From: Vibrio panuliri
GTDB lineage: Bacteria > Pseudomonadota > Gammaproteobacteria > Enterobacterales > Vibrionaceae
Assembly: GCF_009938205.1 (NCBI RefSeq)
Contig: NZ_AP019654.1
Coordinates: 62,001 to 126,000 of the forward strand
Direction of reading: 5' to 3'
DNA length: 64,000 bases
In this document: positions 9,012 to 18,431 of the stretch, piece after piece
Layout: the number at the start of each line of letters is the position of its first letter
Numbering within the stretch: position 1 is the stretch's first letter
Position numbers and translations under genes: made by a program
Notes under the pieces: generated by a model
Database searches by the model: none
Seen by the model: the letters and a program-made list of their open reading frames with translations, nothing else
Told to the model about the DNA's origin: nothing

Positions 9012-10415
9012 TTAGTAAAGCTCTTTTAGCTTTCTTGTTAAGGTGTTACGTCCCCATCCTAACACTTTCGCTGCATCTTGCTTGTGTCCATTGGTATGCT
9101 CTAACGCCACTTCCAGCAAAATGCGTTCAAACTCCGGTTGTGCCGCGTTCAATAGTTCGGTTTCACCACTGGCAAGAGCGTGTTTGGCCCATTGAGTGAG
9201 ATGTTGCTGCCAGCCTCCGTCAGTACTAGAGCTGCTAACCGTTTTGGCTTCAAGCAGTTCAGCTGGAAGGTCATTGGGGAGGACTTCACTGCCACTCGCC
9301 ATAACCGTTAACCAACGACAAATATTCTCCAACTGTCGCACGTTACCCGGCCAGTCGAGTTTGGATAAGGTTTCTATGGTTGAGGGATGTAGGGTTTTTA
9401 CATCGACGGCTAACTCTTCAGAGGCTAGTTGCAAAAAGTGTAATGCCAATTTCTCTATATCTTGTCGACGTTCGCGCAAGGCTGGTATTTGAATGCGAAT
9501 AACGTTGAGGCGGTGGAACAAATCCTCGCGAAAGTCACCTTTATGTACCAGTTTTTCGAGATCTTGGTGTGTTGCTGCCACGATTCGAACATCAACACGA
9601 ATGGGGGAGTGCCCACCGACACGATAGAACTGCCCATCAGCCAAAACACGAAGTAAACGGGTTTGAATATCTAGCGGCATATCCCCAATTTCATCCAGAA
9701 ACAGTGTGCCGCCATTGGCTTGTTCAAAGCGCCCTTGACGTACGCTATTTGCGCCAGTGAAAGCCCCTTTTTCATGACCAAAGAGCTCTGATTCAATGAG
9801 GTCTTTGGGAATCGCAGCCATGTTTAACGCAATAAATGGATTTTGTGCGCGTGGACTGTGTCGATGAAGCGCGTGTGCAACCAGTTCTTTGCCCGTACCA
9901 GACTCGCCATTAATTAGCACTGATATTGATGAGCGTGACAGGCGTCCGATGGCACGAAACACTTCTTGCATTGATGGCGCTTCGCCAATGATTTCAGGTG
10001 TTGGTTGCAGTTGTGCATCGGCTTTTGCTTGTTGCTGGCGTTGCTCTTGATTGTGGGCGATGGCGCGTTCAACCAAGGTTAAAGTTTCATCCACATCAAA
10101 GGGTTTGGGTAGGTATTCAAAAGCACCTTGTTGATAGGCATTGACCGCAGCGTCTAGATCTGAGTGCGCAGTCATTATAATCACCGGCAGATCGGGTGAT
10201 TGCTCGTGAACTTGGCTAAGCAGTTCTATGCCGCTAATCCCTGGCATACGGATATCTGAGATCAGTACGTCTGGGGTTTCACGTTCTAGAGCAAGTAACA
10301 CGCTCTCGGCGTCGGCGAAGGTATCGCATTTAATATTGGCTGAAGAGAGTGTCTTTTCCATCACCCAGCGAATGGAACTGTCATCATCGACGACCCATAC
10401 GTTTCCTTTGCTCAT
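9012..10415 (-). CDS. glnG: Nitrogen regulator NtrC (NR-I)
   Basis: A 467-residue sigma-54-dependent response regulator that activates glnA and other nitrogen genes when phosphorylated by NtrB. It has a receiver domain with phospho-acceptor Asp54 (LISDIRMPG) and acidic pocket VDDD. An AAA+ domain follows with Walker A GESGTGKE, the sigma-54 contact loop GAFTGA and Walker B GGTLFLDEIGDMP. A C-terminal Fis-type helix-turn-helix ends the protein (AAKVLGWGRNTLTRKLKEL). The ATG at 10415 is preceded by GAGGAAC at proper spacing; the upstream GTG is not needed. The gene lies 50 bases downstream of glnL in the usual glnA-glnL-glnG order. Confidence 0.97.
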   Translation of the reverse strand: MSKGNVWVVDDDSSIRWVMEKTLSSANIKCDTFADAESVLLALERETPDVLISDIRMPGISGIELLSQVHEQSPDLPVIIMTAHSDLDAAVNAYQQGAFEYLPKPFDVDETLTLVERAIAHNQEQRQQQAKADAQLQPTPEIIGEAPSMQEVFRAIGRLSRSSISVLINGESGTGKELVAHALHRHSPRAQNPFIALNMAAIPKDLIESELFGHEKGAFTGANSVRQGRFEQANGGTLFLDEIGDMPLDIQTRLLRVLADGQFYRVGGHSPIRVDVRIVAATHQDLEKLVHKGDFREDLFHRLNVIRIQIPALRERRQDIEKLALHFLQLASEELAVDVKTLHPSTIETLSKLDWPGNVRQLENICRWLTVMASGSEVLPNDLPAELLEAKTVSSSSTDGGWQQHLTQWAKHALASGETELLNAAQPEFERILLEVALEHTNGHKQDAAKVLGWGRNTLTRKLKELY

Positions 10416-10465
10416 ATTTTTGTTCCTCACAGCCGTGCGTTAAATGGAGATTGTTATCAATGGTG

Positions 10466-11527
10466 TTACTTGATTGGCAGATAAATCGTAAAGCAGGTAT
10501 GTCCTGGCCAGCTTTCTACGTCTATCTTGCCTTTATGTTGATCGATCAAATTCTGTGATATTGATAGCCCCAAGCCTGTTCCGCCTTCGCGACCACTCAC
10601 CATTGGGTAAAAGAGCGTATCTTGCAGATCGGTCGGAATCCCTGGGCCGTTGTCGATGACTTCTATACGAGCGGCCAGCTTGTAGCGTTGCCCATGAATA
10701 TTGGCTTGATGCACTGTTCTGGTGCGAATGGTAATTTGTCCCTGTTCTTGCTTGGAGAGTATCTGCCCTGCATTACTGACAATATTAAGTAGTGCCTGCT
10801 CAATTTGCTCTACATCCATCATGATATCCGGCAAGCTCGGATCATAATCCCTCTCAATGACGACCTGATTATCGATATCCAGCTCAACCAACTGGCGGAC
10901 TTTCTCTAAAATTAGATGTAAGTTCTCGCAACTTTTGGTGCCTGGTTTCTGTGGACCAAGCAAGCGGTCAACCAAAGAGCGTAGACGATCAGCTTGTTCG
11001 ATGATGATTTGAGTGTATTCCTTGAGATTCGGATCGGGCAGACAGCGTTCCAGTAGTTGGGCTGCTCCACGTAACCCGCCAAGGGGATTTTTGATTTCAT
11101 GGGCCAGCCCACGAACAAGCAGTTTAGCGGCTTGTTGCTGGGCATGTTGATTGAGCTCTTGCGATAATCGGCGTTGCTGGTCAATTTTGCGCATTTCGAC
11201 CAGAAGCAGCAGTTCTTTTTGCCATGTAATAGGGCTGATGGTGACTTCCAGCATCAATGGCTTACCATCGACGACAAAGGTGACATCGCTATCAGTGATA
11301 CTTTGCCCACTTTGTAGTGGTTGTGAAAGTAGCGCTAAATCGAGAGAAGCGTGTTGGATATGTTTGCTTAAGGGGGAATCAATTAAGCGTTTGGCGCTTT
11401 GCGAGAATAGTTGTTCAGCCGATGGGTTGGCGTAACGTATCTTAAGCGATTCATTCATGATCAGAACCGCCGTTACTTGATGATTTAAAATAGTCGTATC
11501 TAACTCAAAGCTCACCGAAGTCTCCAT
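10466..11527 (-). CDS. glnL: Nitrogen sensor kinase/phosphatase NtrB (NR-II)
   Basis: A 353-residue soluble histidine kinase that phosphorylates or dephosphorylates NtrC according to PII status. It has an N-terminal PAS domain (about 10-110), an H-box with His143 in LAHEIKNPLGGL, an N-box (NIVSNAGQ) and G-boxes (DNGPGIP, GGTGLGLSI) of the HATPase domain. No transmembrane helix is seen, as expected. An NtrC-binding palindrome lies eight bases upstream of the start codon, matching the autoregulated glnL promoter known in enteric bacteria. It forms an operon with glnG. Confidence 0.97.
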   Translation of the reverse strand: METSVSFELDTTILNHQVTAVLIMNESLKIRYANPSAEQLFSQSAKRLIDSPLSKHIQHASLDLALLSQPLQSGQSITDSDVTFVVDGKPLMLEVTISPITWQKELLLLVEMRKIDQQRRLSQELNQHAQQQAAKLLVRGLAHEIKNPLGGLRGAAQLLERCLPDPNLKEYTQIIIEQADRLRSLVDRLLGPQKPGTKSCENLHLILEKVRQLVELDIDNQVVIERDYDPSLPDIMMDVEQIEQALLNIVSNAGQILSKQEQGQITIRTRTVHQANIHGQRYKLAARIEVIDNGPGIPTDLQDTLFYPMVSGREGGTGLGLSISQNLIDQHKGKIDVESWPGHTCFTIYLPIK

Positions 11528-11535
11528 CCTTGCAA

Positions 11536-11552
11536 TGCACTATATTGGTGCA
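11536..11552 (-). promoter_or_regulatory. NtrC-binding site at the glnL promoter
   Basis: TGCACTATATTGGTGCA is a palindrome matching the NtrC consensus TGCACYA-N5-TGGTGCA (spacing class TGCAC-N7-GTGCA). Its position just before the glnL start implies repression of glnL-glnG by NtrC, as described for E. coli glnLp. Confidence 0.75.
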
Positions 11553-11748
11553 TTATCGCTAATCCTTACTAAATTCTCTATGAGAGAAAGCGACAAATTG
11601 TGCAAAATGGCATGTTCTCACCATACTTTTGCACATTACTGGTGAGAAACATCACCACTATTTGCAACTTCTCACCAGTAACAAAGAGTAATGCAATTTA
11701 CTTGCCGAACATCAGTTAGGTGAAAGGCGTTTTTCTCTGCTTTGAAAG

Positions 11749-11780
11749 CAAAAAAAAGGCCCGCCGAATGGCGAGCCCAG
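11749..11780 (-). terminator. Terminator of glnA
   Basis: On the minus strand GGGCTCGCC pairs with GGCGGGCC (with a G-U pair) and is followed by a run of eight T. It lies about 20 bases past the glnA stop. Read-through would feed glnL-glnG. Confidence 0.8.
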
Positions 11781-11800
11781 TCGTTCTAACTAACTCGTGA

Positions 11801-13210
11801 TTACACTGAGTAGTACATTTCAAACTCAAGTGGGTGAGTCGCCATGTTGATGCGCTCTACATCTTGAGATTTCAATGTGATGTATGAATCGATGAAGTCA
11901 TCAGAGAATACGCCGCCTGCTGTTAGGAACTCACGGTCTTCATCTAGTGCTTTCAGTGCAACTTCTAGCGACTCAGCTACTTTTGGAATCTCTGCTGCTT
12001 CTTCAGCTGGTAGGTCGTACAAGTCTTTATCCATTGCTTCGCCTGGGTGGATCTTGTTCTTGATACCGTCAAGACCAGCCATTAGTAGACATGCAAACGC
12101 TAGGTATGGGTTTGCCGCTGGATCTGGGAAGCGTGCTTCGATACGACGAGCTTTCGGGCTTGGTACCACTGGGATACGGATAGAAGCAGAACGGTTACGA
12201 GCTGAGTAAGCTAGCATTACTGGTGCTTCAAAGCCTGGTACTAGACGCTTGTAAGAGTTAGTCGATGGGTTAGCGAACGCGTTGATTGCGCGAGCGTGCT
12301 TGATGATACCACCGATGTAGTAAAGTGCTGTTTCAGATAGACCGCCGTACTTATCACCAGCAAATAGGTTAACGCCATCTTTTGCTAGAGATTGGTGCAC
12401 GTGCATACCAGAGCCGTTATCGCCTACTAGTGGCTTAGGCATGAATGTCGCAGTTTTGCCAAATGCGTGTGCAACGTTGTGTACTACGTATTTGTAGATT
12501 TGGATTTCATCCGCTTTAGTCGTTAGCGTGTTGAAGCGAGTTGCGATTTCGTTTTGACCCGCTGTCGCTACTTCGTGGTGGTGCGCTTCTACGACTAGAC
12601 CCATTTCTTCCATGATTAGACACATAGCAGAACGGATGTCTTGAGAAGAGTCTACTGGAGCTACTGGGAAGTAACCGCCTTTCACGCCAGGACGGTGACC
12701 TTTGTTACCGCCTTCGATTTCAGAACCTGTGTTCCACGCTGCTTCTACGTCGTCGATCTTGAAGAAAGAACCAGACATATCGTTAGAGAACTTCACATCA
12801 TCAAATAGGAAGAACTCTGGCTCTGGACCAACAAGAACTGTGTCTGCGATACCTGTTGCGCGCATGTAGTCTTCGGCACGCTTAGCGATTGAGCGTGGGT
12901 CACGGTCGTAACCTTGCATTGTTGCAGGCTCAAGAATGTCACAACGGATGTTTAGCGTTGCGTCTTCTGTGAATGGGTCAAGAACAGCTGAAGATGCGTC
13001 AGGCATCATCACCATGTCAGATTCGTTGATACCTTTCCAGCCAGCCACTGAAGAACCATCAAACATCTTACCTTCTTCGAAGAAGTCTGCGTCGATTTGG
13101 TGCGCAGGAATAGAGATGTGTTGCTCTTTACCTTTTGTATCAGTAAAGCGTAGGTCAACAAACTTAACTTCGTTTTCTTGGATCAGCGATAAAACGTTTT
13201 CTACTGACAT
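11801..13210 (-). CDS. glnA: Glutamine synthetase type I
   Basis: A 469-residue subunit of the dodecameric enzyme that makes glutamine from glutamate, ammonia and ATP. Recognisable motifs include FDGSSVAGW near residue 50, the metal-binding [10 protein letters not shown], the ATP-binding [16 protein letters not shown] and NRSASIRIP. The adenylylation tyrosine lies in [10 protein letters not shown], so control by GlnE adenylylation is expected. Length equals that of the enteric enzyme. The start is preceded by GGAGGT. Upstream lie a sigma-54 promoter and NtrC sites. Codon use is strongly biased, as in highly expressed genes. Confidence 0.98.
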   Translation of the reverse strand: MSVENVLSLIQENEVKFVDLRFTDTKGKEQHISIPAHQIDADFFEEGKMFDGSSVAGWKGINESDMVMMPDASSAVLDPFTEDATLNIRCDILEPATMQGYDRDPRSIAKRAEDYMRATGIADTVLVGPEPEFFLFDDVKFSNDMSGSFFKIDDVEAAWNTGSEIEGGNKGHRPGVKGGYFPVAPVDSSQDIRSAMCLIMEEMGLVVEAHHHEVATAGQNEIATRFNTLTTKADEIQIYKYVVHNVAHAFGKTATFMPKPLVGDNGSGMHVHQSLAKDGVNLFAGDKYGGLSETALYYIGGIIKHARAINAFANPSTNSYKRLVPGFEAPVMLAYSARNRSASIRIPVVPSPKARRIEARFPDPAANPYLAFACLLMAGLDGIKNKIHPGEAMDKDLYDLPAEEAAEIPKVAESLEVALKALDEDREFLTAGGVFSDDFIDSYITLKSQDVERINMATHPLEFEMYYSV

Positions 13211-13314
13211 CTTGGATAACCTCCAGTGTTATTAAAGCGGTTTGCAGCTCAGAGCGGTAAATCATCTCAACAGTAAGGTGATTCTTGAGCTAATAAATTA
13301 TGTTGTGATTACTT

Positions 13315-13332
13315 TAGCTAATTCCGTGCCAA
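13315..13332 (-). promoter_or_regulatory. Sigma-54 (-24/-12) promoter of glnA
   Basis: The minus strand reads TTGGCACGGAATTAGCTA. The GG and GC doublets and the TGGCACG box fit the consensus TGGCACG-N4-TTGCW. It lies about 105 bases before the start codon and 60-130 bases from the NtrC sites. Confidence 0.75.
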
Positions 13333-13393
13333 AAAATTAAATCTTTAAATTACAGTAACTTGGTTTAAGTGTGGTGTGATTTGACCGAGTTGT

Positions 13394-13459
13394 TGCACCA
13401 CATTGATCCTTTATTGCACTAAAATGGTGCAAATTAAAGCTTTGCACAATGTTGGCGCA
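13394..13459 (-). promoter_or_regulatory. NtrC enhancer upstream of glnA
   Basis: One near-perfect palindromic site, TGCACTAAAATGGTGCA (13415-13431), is flanked by a weaker site TGCACAATGTTGGCGCA (13443-13459) and a half site TGCACCA (13394-13400). This tandem arrangement behind a sigma-54 promoter is the classical glnA enhancer architecture. Confidence 0.75.
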
Positions 13460-13773
13460 TAGCTAACTCGTTCATTCAGCCGATCTTGCTCAACAATGTC
13501 AACGACAGAACGATGAATTTGGTATGTGTGCTGATTAAAAAAACACCAATAACGACGTCGGATGTTGGCTATGCTTAGGATGTATTGAGACTTTACGCTT
13601 TTTTAGGTTACGCAAATCTCAATTTACTGCTTAAAACCTCAGGATAGATCACATATTTCTAGGTTTTTCGCCAAAATCTGGTACATTATGGCCGTTTTTT
13701 TAATCAGAAAATGTCGCTAGGGAGCACCCGTTCCCAATTAGGGGCATTTCATTTAATTAAGTGAATCATATCC
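13460..13773 (+). promoter_or_regulatory. Intergenic region with the typA promoter
   Basis: About 310 bases lie between the glnA enhancer and typA. A possible typA core promoter is TACATT near 13681 with a T-rich -35 region 17-18 bases earlier. No ORF or clear structured element is seen. The ribosome binding site before the typA ATG is weak. Confidence 0.3.
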
Positions 13774-15606
13774 ATGGCTACTCCACAGATTGATAAATTA
13801 AGAAATATCGCGATCATCGCGCACGTTGACCACGGTAAAACCACACTGGTTGATAAGCTACTTCAACAATCAGGTACGCTAGAGTCTCGCGGTGAAGCTG
13901 AAGAGCGAGTCATGGACTCGAACGACATCGAGAAAGAGCGCGGCATTACCATCCTTGCTAAAAACACAGCAATTAACTGGAATGACTACCGCATCAACAT
14001 CGTAGATACTCCGGGACACGCGGACTTCGGTGGTGAAGTAGAACGTATTATGTCGATGGTAGACTCTGTACTACTTATCGTTGACGCAGTTGATGGCCCA
14101 ATGCCACAAACGCGTTTCGTAACACAAAAAGCATTTGCTCACGGCCTTAAGCCAATCGTTGTAATCAACAAGATTGACCGTCCTGGTGCTCGTCCTGACT
14201 GGGTTATGGACCAAGTGTTCGACCTATTCGACAACCTAGGTGCAACTGATGAACAGCTAGACTTTAAAGTAGTTTACGCATCAGCACTTAACGGTTGGGC
14301 TACACTAGAAGAAGGCGAAACTGGCGAGAACATGGAACCACTATTCCAAACTATCGTTGAGCAAGTAGCGGCACCTGAAGTTGACCTAGATGGTCCACTA
14401 CAAATGCAAATCTCTCAGCTAGATTACAGCTCATACGTAGGTGTTATCGGTGTGGCGCGTGTAACTCGCGGTACAGTACGTCCTAACCAACAAGTCACTA
14501 TCGTAAGTGCTGACGGTAAGAAACGTAACGGTAAAGTTGGTACGGTAATGGGCTACCTAGGTCTTGAGCGTCATGACATTGAGCAAGCAAACGCTGGTGA
14601 CATCATTGCGATCACAGGTCTTGGTGAACTTAAGATCTCTGACACTATCTGTGATGTAAACCACGTTGAAGCAATGACTCCGCTATCTGTTGATGAACCA
14701 ACAGTAACGATGACATTCCAAGTAAACACGTCTCCATTTGCAGGCAAAGAAGGTAAGTTCGTAACTTCACGTAACATCCTTGAGCGTCTACAAAAAGAGC
14801 TAGTACACAACGTTGCACTACGTGTTGAAGAAACCGACAACCCAGATCGCTTCCGCGTATCAGGCCGTGGTGAACTTCACCTATCTATCCTGATCGAAAA
14901 CATGCGTCGTGAAGGTTTTGAGCTAGCAGTATCTCGTCCAGAAGTAATCATCAAGCGTGATGAAAACGGCAACCTAGAAGAACCGTTTGAAACTGTAACT
15001 ATCGACGTTATGGAAGAAAACCAAGGCGGTATCATGGAAGCTATCGGTCTACGTAAAGGTGAACTGACTGATATGTCTCCAGACGGCAAAGGCCGTGTAC
15101 GCATGGACTTTATGATGCCTTCTCGTGGCCTTATCGGTTTCCAAACTGAGTTCATGACACTGACTTCTGGTTCTGGTCTTCTTTACCATACATTTGACCA
15201 CTACGGCCCACACAAAGGCGGTACTATCGGTCAACGTAACAACGGTGTTCTAATTTCGAACGCAACGGGTAAAGCACTGACTTACGCACTGTTCAACCTA
15301 CAAGAACGTGGTCGTCTATTTACAGAGCACGCTGACGAAGTATACGAAGGTCAAGTAATCGGTATTCATAACCGTTCTAACGACCTAACAGTAAACTGTC
15401 TGAAAGGTAAGCAGCTAACGAACGTTCGTGCATCTGGTACAGATGAAGCACAAGTACTGACTCCAGCGATCAAATACACGCTAGAGCAAGCACTTGAGTT
15501 CATCGATGATGATGAACTAGTAGAAGTAACACCTGTAAGCATTCGTATTCGTAAACGTCACCTGACTGAGAACGATCGTAAACGTGCTTCACGTGATGCA
15601 AAATAA
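13774..15606 (+). CDS. typA: Ribosome-associated GTPase TypA/BipA
   Basis: A 610-residue translational GTPase of the EF-G/LepA family that binds 70S ribosomes and aids 50S assembly and stress adaptation. G motifs are intact: G1 AHVDHGKTT (about 17-25), the switch I segment ERGITI, G3 [14 protein letters not shown] and G4 NKIDRPGAR. Domain II, the EF-G-like domain III/V and the BipA-specific C-terminus follow. Length matches the family (about 607). Codon choice is highly biased. The gene is divergent from glnA and has its own terminator. Confidence 0.98.
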   Translation: MATPQIDKLRNIAIIAHVDHGKTTLVDKLLQQSGTLESRGEAEERVMDSNDIEKERGITILAKNTAINWNDYRINIVDTPGHADFGGEVERIMSMVDSVLLIVDAVDGPMPQTRFVTQKAFAHGLKPIVVINKIDRPGARPDWVMDQVFDLFDNLGATDEQLDFKVVYASALNGWATLEEGETGENMEPLFQTIVEQVAAPEVDLDGPLQMQISQLDYSSYVGVIGVARVTRGTVRPNQQVTIVSADGKKRNGKVGTVMGYLGLERHDIEQANAGDIIAITGLGELKISDTICDVNHVEAMTPLSVDEPTVTMTFQVNTSPFAGKEGKFVTSRNILERLQKELVHNVALRVEETDNPDRFRVSGRGELHLSILIENMRREGFELAVSRPEVIIKRDENGNLEEPFETVTIDVMEENQGGIMEAIGLRKGELTDMSPDGKGRVRMDFMMPSRGLIGFQTEFMTLTSGSGLLYHTFDHYGPHKGGTIGQRNNGVLISNATGKALTYALFNLQERGRLFTEHADEVYEGQVIGIHNRSNDLTVNCLKGKQLTNVRASGTDEAQVLTPAIKYTLEQALEFIDDDELVEVTPVSIRIRKRHLTENDRKRASRDAK

Positions 15607-15629
15607 TTAATCGCTAGTCGATTGTCGAA

Positions 15630-15661
15630 AGGCTCTGATATTTCTCAGGGCCTTTTTTATA
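15630..15661 (+). terminator. Terminator of typA
   Basis: The stem GGCTCTGA/TCAGGGCC (with a G-U pair) is followed by TTTTTT, 25 bases past the typA stop. Confidence 0.85.
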
Positions 15662-15694
15662 CCTGCGTAACAGCGGTGTTTGTAAGGAGAGTAG

Positions 15695-16237
15695 ATGTTA
15701 CCAATCATTATTACTGGGGGCCCTGGAGCAGGGAAGACCAGTATAGTTAACCATCTGGCCGCGCGCGGTTACGCCACGTTTGCAGAGGTTTCTCGTACCT
15801 TAATTGAGCAACAGGCACAACTGGTCGACGGTATTTTGCCTTGGCATGATCTGCCGGGATTTGCCGATTTGTGTTTGACTCATATGGGTGAGCAAAAGCA
15901 ACAAGCGGCGCAGCACTCAGTGGCATTTTTAGATCGTGCGATCCCAGATATTTGTGGTTATTTAGCTGAGGCTGAGCTGGAGATTGATGCGCGCTATATT
16001 GAAGCGAGTGCTGGCTATCATTCGCAGGTGTTTTTTTGTCGCCCACATAAGGCTATCTATGTGCAAGATGATGTGCGTCCCTACCCATTTGATGGCGCAT
16101 TAGCGATTCACGATGCGCTGGTGGCAATCTATCAGAAGTTGGGCTATCAAGTGGTGGAAGTGCCTTGGGGAACGCTCGAAGAGAGAGCTGCATTTATCGA
16201 GAGTACCTTAGCACTCTCGACAGAAACGCTATCTTGA
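15695..16237 (+). CDS. AAA-type P-loop ATPase (NadR/AAA_28-like)
   Basis: A 180-residue soluble protein with Walker A GGPGAGKTS at residues 8-16, an AEVSR segment and an internal FLDRAIPD that resembles the Walker B/lid region of the small AAA_28 group. The fold class resembles the kinase half of NadR and nucleoside-kinase-like ATPases, but no substrate can be assigned. The start is well supported by AAGGAGAG. It follows typA after a terminator and is tail-to-tail with the lipoprotein gene ending at 16253. Confidence 0.75.
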   Translation: MLPIIITGGPGAGKTSIVNHLAARGYATFAEVSRTLIEQQAQLVDGILPWHDLPGFADLCLTHMGEQKQQAAQHSVAFLDRAIPDICGYLAEAELEIDARYIEASAGYHSQVFFCRPHKAIYVQDDVRPYPFDGALAIHDALVAIYQKLGYQVVEVPWGTLEERAAFIESTLALSTETLS

Positions 16238-16252
16238 CGCGAATTACGTCGA

Positions 16253-16894
16253 TTACTTCGCTTGCAGTTTGTTGAGGAACTTATCTGATTCATCAATGGC
16301 TTGATTCATTTGATTAATCGCTTGTTCAATCTCTTTCTCTAAGCTCACAAACTCACCTTGTAGAGAGCCTATCGCACTCGCATTTAGGTTATGCTTTAAG
16401 AAGAGCGTGTTGTCTCGCAGCGCGTTTAACACTGGGGTCATGCGTTGTTCAGCTCGTTGCATCGCCTTAATCATGGTGGTGTATGACGTGCGGGTTTCAC
16501 GTAGCTTTTGCTCACTAGAGCGACGCAGAGAAGCGCTGGTGTATAGGCTCAGTTCTTCTTCCCATTCTGCAAATAGCGCTTCAGAAACATCTTCAATCGC
16601 CGCAATACGATCACTGACATCTTGCGCTGCGCTCTCGCTCGCTTCATATTTGTCGTTAATTTGGTTATAAACCGTTTCCAGTTCACCACCATTAAAATTG
16701 GTTAGAGCTGACAGAGCTTCTAATGCACTGGTAAACTCTTGTTGTGCTTCCTGTTGAGATTGCTTCGCGTCTTCGACTCGATCGACCATAATATCGCGTT
16801 TATGCACGCCAACTTTTTCCATGGCTGCGTAATAAGTCGACTGACAGCCTGTTAAGGTCGTCAGTGCCAGAAGCATCGCAAGAATGTAAGGCAT
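16253..16894 (-). CDS. DUF2959-family lipoprotein
   Basis: A 213-residue predicted lipoprotein. A hydrophobic signal sequence ends in the lipobox LTGC, with Cys at about residue 17, and serine/glutamine follow, suggesting sorting to the outer membrane. The mature part is almost wholly alpha-helical and rich in Glu, Gln and Ala, with heptad-like coiled-coil stretches (about 40-80 and 150-205). It resembles the DUF2959 family, whose function is unknown. The ATG at 16894 is preceded by AGGGA and starts at the signal peptide. The upstream TTG is rejected. Confidence 0.75.
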   Translation of the reverse strand: MPYILAMLLALTTLTGCQSTYYAAMEKVGVHKRDIMVDRVEDAKQSQQEAQQEFTSALEALSALTNFNGGELETVYNQINDKYEASESAAQDVSDRIAAIEDVSEALFAEWEEELSLYTSASLRRSSEQKLRETRTSYTTMIKAMQRAEQRMTPVLNALRDNTLFLKHNLNASAIGSLQGEFVSLEKEIEQAINQMNQAIDESDKFLNKLQAK

Positions 16895-16925
16895 CTTTAA
16901 AATCCCTATAATAGTCAATAATGTG

Positions 16926-16982
16926 TATACCTAAGTGACTTCAAGATGCTGGTTTTTAACTCCTTGAGTTTACTTAGGTATA
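16926..16982. repeat. 57-bp intergenic palindromic repeat
   Basis: Perfect 11-bp arms TATACCTAAGT (16926-16936) and ACTTAGGTATA (16972-16982) enclose a second imperfect inverted pair (ACTTCAAG and CTTGAGT). This layout resembles the short interspersed palindromes common between Vibrio genes. It fills the gap between the divergent lipoprotein and yihY genes and could act as a transcript-end or regulatory hairpin. Confidence 0.6.
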
Positions 16983-17015
16983 ATTAGGATGAATCAGATG
17001 ATAGGGAGATACAAG

Positions 17016-17933
17016 TTGAAAATGGCGGATGTCGTTCAACAGGTTACTCAATTTGTGCGTTATCTCTTAACGCGCATGTTGCATGACCGCATCAATGTGA
17101 ATGCCGGCTACTTAGCCTATATCACATTGCTTTCCATCGTGCCTATGCTGACAGTTCTGCTCTCGGTACTTTCCTCATTTTCTGTGTTTGCCAATGTTGG
17201 TCATATTATTCAAGATTTTGTTATCACACACTTCGTGCCCACGGCGGGAGATGCGGTGAAGTCGGCCTTGCTCGAGTTTATCGCGAACACCGGAAAAATG
17301 ACGGCGGTAGGTGGGGCATTTTTGTTTATTGCTGCACTGATGCTGATCTCCAATATCGATAAAAACCTTAATTACATTTGGCGAGTCAAACACAAGCGTC
17401 GCGCGGTATTTTCGTTTTCGATGTACTGGATGATTCTCACCTTAGGCCCAATATTGGTGGGGGCGAGCATTGCGGTGACTTCTTACGTGACATCTTTGAC
17501 CGTAATGGATAACCAAGTTCTTTCCAGTGCTTATCAGCTTATGCTGCGTTGGTTGCCGCTGATTTTGTCGTTCTTAGCGTTTGTTGGTTTGTATATGTTA
17601 GTTCCCAACAAAAAAGTGCAACTTTCTCATGCGATGATAGGGGCTTTGGTTGCGGCATTGTTGTTTGAACTGAGTAAGAAGGGTTTTGCCGCCTACATTA
17701 CACAATTTCCGTCTTATCAGTTGATTTACGGTGCATTAGCAACGATTCCAATCTTGTTTATTTGGGTCTACCTCTGCTGGTTGATTGTGCTGGTGGGCGC
17801 TGAAGTCACGGCGGCGCTTGGTGAGCAAGAGCACTGGAGTGATGATGCAGACATGGTACACTCGGAGGCTGAATATTTGCTAAGTAATCAAAAAGGAAGT
17901 CAAAGTGATAGCTCTGATCCAAAGAGTGAGTGA
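17016..17933 (+). CDS. yihY: YihY/BrkB-family inner-membrane protein
   Basis: A polytopic membrane protein of about 305 residues with six hydrophobic segments. It aligns with E. coli YihY (formerly Rbn), including [39 protein letters not shown] and [34 protein letters not shown] segments. The molecular function is unsettled; the early RNase BN assignment was withdrawn. The start is uncertain. AGGGAG at 17004 favours TTG 17016 or ATG 17022, while an in-frame ATG at 16989 sits beside a palindrome with no good ribosome binding site. Its end overlaps dtd by 29 bases, so the two are translationally linked, as in other gammaproteobacteria. Confidence 0.9.
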   Translation: MKMADVVQQVTQFVRYLLTRMLHDRINVNAGYLAYITLLSIVPMLTVLLSVLSSFSVFANVGHIIQDFVITHFVPTAGDAVKSALLEFIANTGKMTAVGGAFLFIAALMLISNIDKNLNYIWRVKHKRRAVFSFSMYWMILTLGPILVGASIAVTSYVTSLTVMDNQVLSSAYQLMLRWLPLILSFLAFVGLYMLVPNKKVQLSHAMIGALVAALLFELSKKGFAAYITQFPSYQLIYGALATIPILFIWVYLCWLIVLVGAEVTAALGEQEHWSDDADMVHSEAEYLLSNQKGSQSDSSDPKSE

Positions 17934-18339
17934 AGCGGCGGTACGCGTTGATGGTGAAGTGGTTGGTGAAATTGATCGCGGTCTTTTGGTGCTATTAGGC
18001 GTTGAGAAAGATGATGATGAAGCCAAAGCAAAACGATTGATGGAGCGAGTGACCACTTACCGCGTGTTTGAAGATCAAGACGGTAAGATGAATCTTAACG
18101 TTAAGCAGGTGGAAGGAAAGGTGTTGGTGGTTTCTCAATTTACCCTGCCTGCGGATACTAAAAAGGGCACTCGAGCGGGCTTCTCGCGAGGCGCACATCC
18201 AAGTGATGCTGGGCGTTTGTATGATTACTTTGCCGATCAATGTGAGCAAGTTTTGCCGACGCAACGTGGCCGATTTGCCGCCGATATGAAGGTATCACTG
18301 GTCAATGACGGCCCAGTGACATTCTGGTTGCAAGTATAA
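17905..18339 (+). CDS. dtd: D-aminoacyl-tRNA deacylase
   Basis: A 144-residue dimeric enzyme that removes D-amino acids (and glycine mischarged on tRNA-Ala) from tRNA. Both signature motifs are present: SQFTLPAD (about residues 77-84) and the C-terminal NDGPVTFWL with the conserved GP. Length is exactly typical. The GTG start is preceded by AAAGGAAG and lies within the 3' end of yihY. The D-amino acid link to the 36-43 kb cluster is thematic only. Confidence 0.97.
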   Translation: MIALIQRVSEAAVRVDGEVVGEIDRGLLVLLGVEKDDDEAKAKRLMERVTTYRVFEDQDGKMNLNVKQVEGKVLVVSQFTLPADTKKGTRAGFSRGAHPSDAGRLYDYFADQCEQVLPTQRGRFAADMKVSLVNDGPVTFWLQV

Positions 18340-18431
18340 CAACTAAAACCCTAATCACTTGGATTGTTAGGGAACCATGGCAGCAATTTGCTGCCTAAAT
18401 TCATTGATGAGCAGCAATAAAAGGGATTTTT

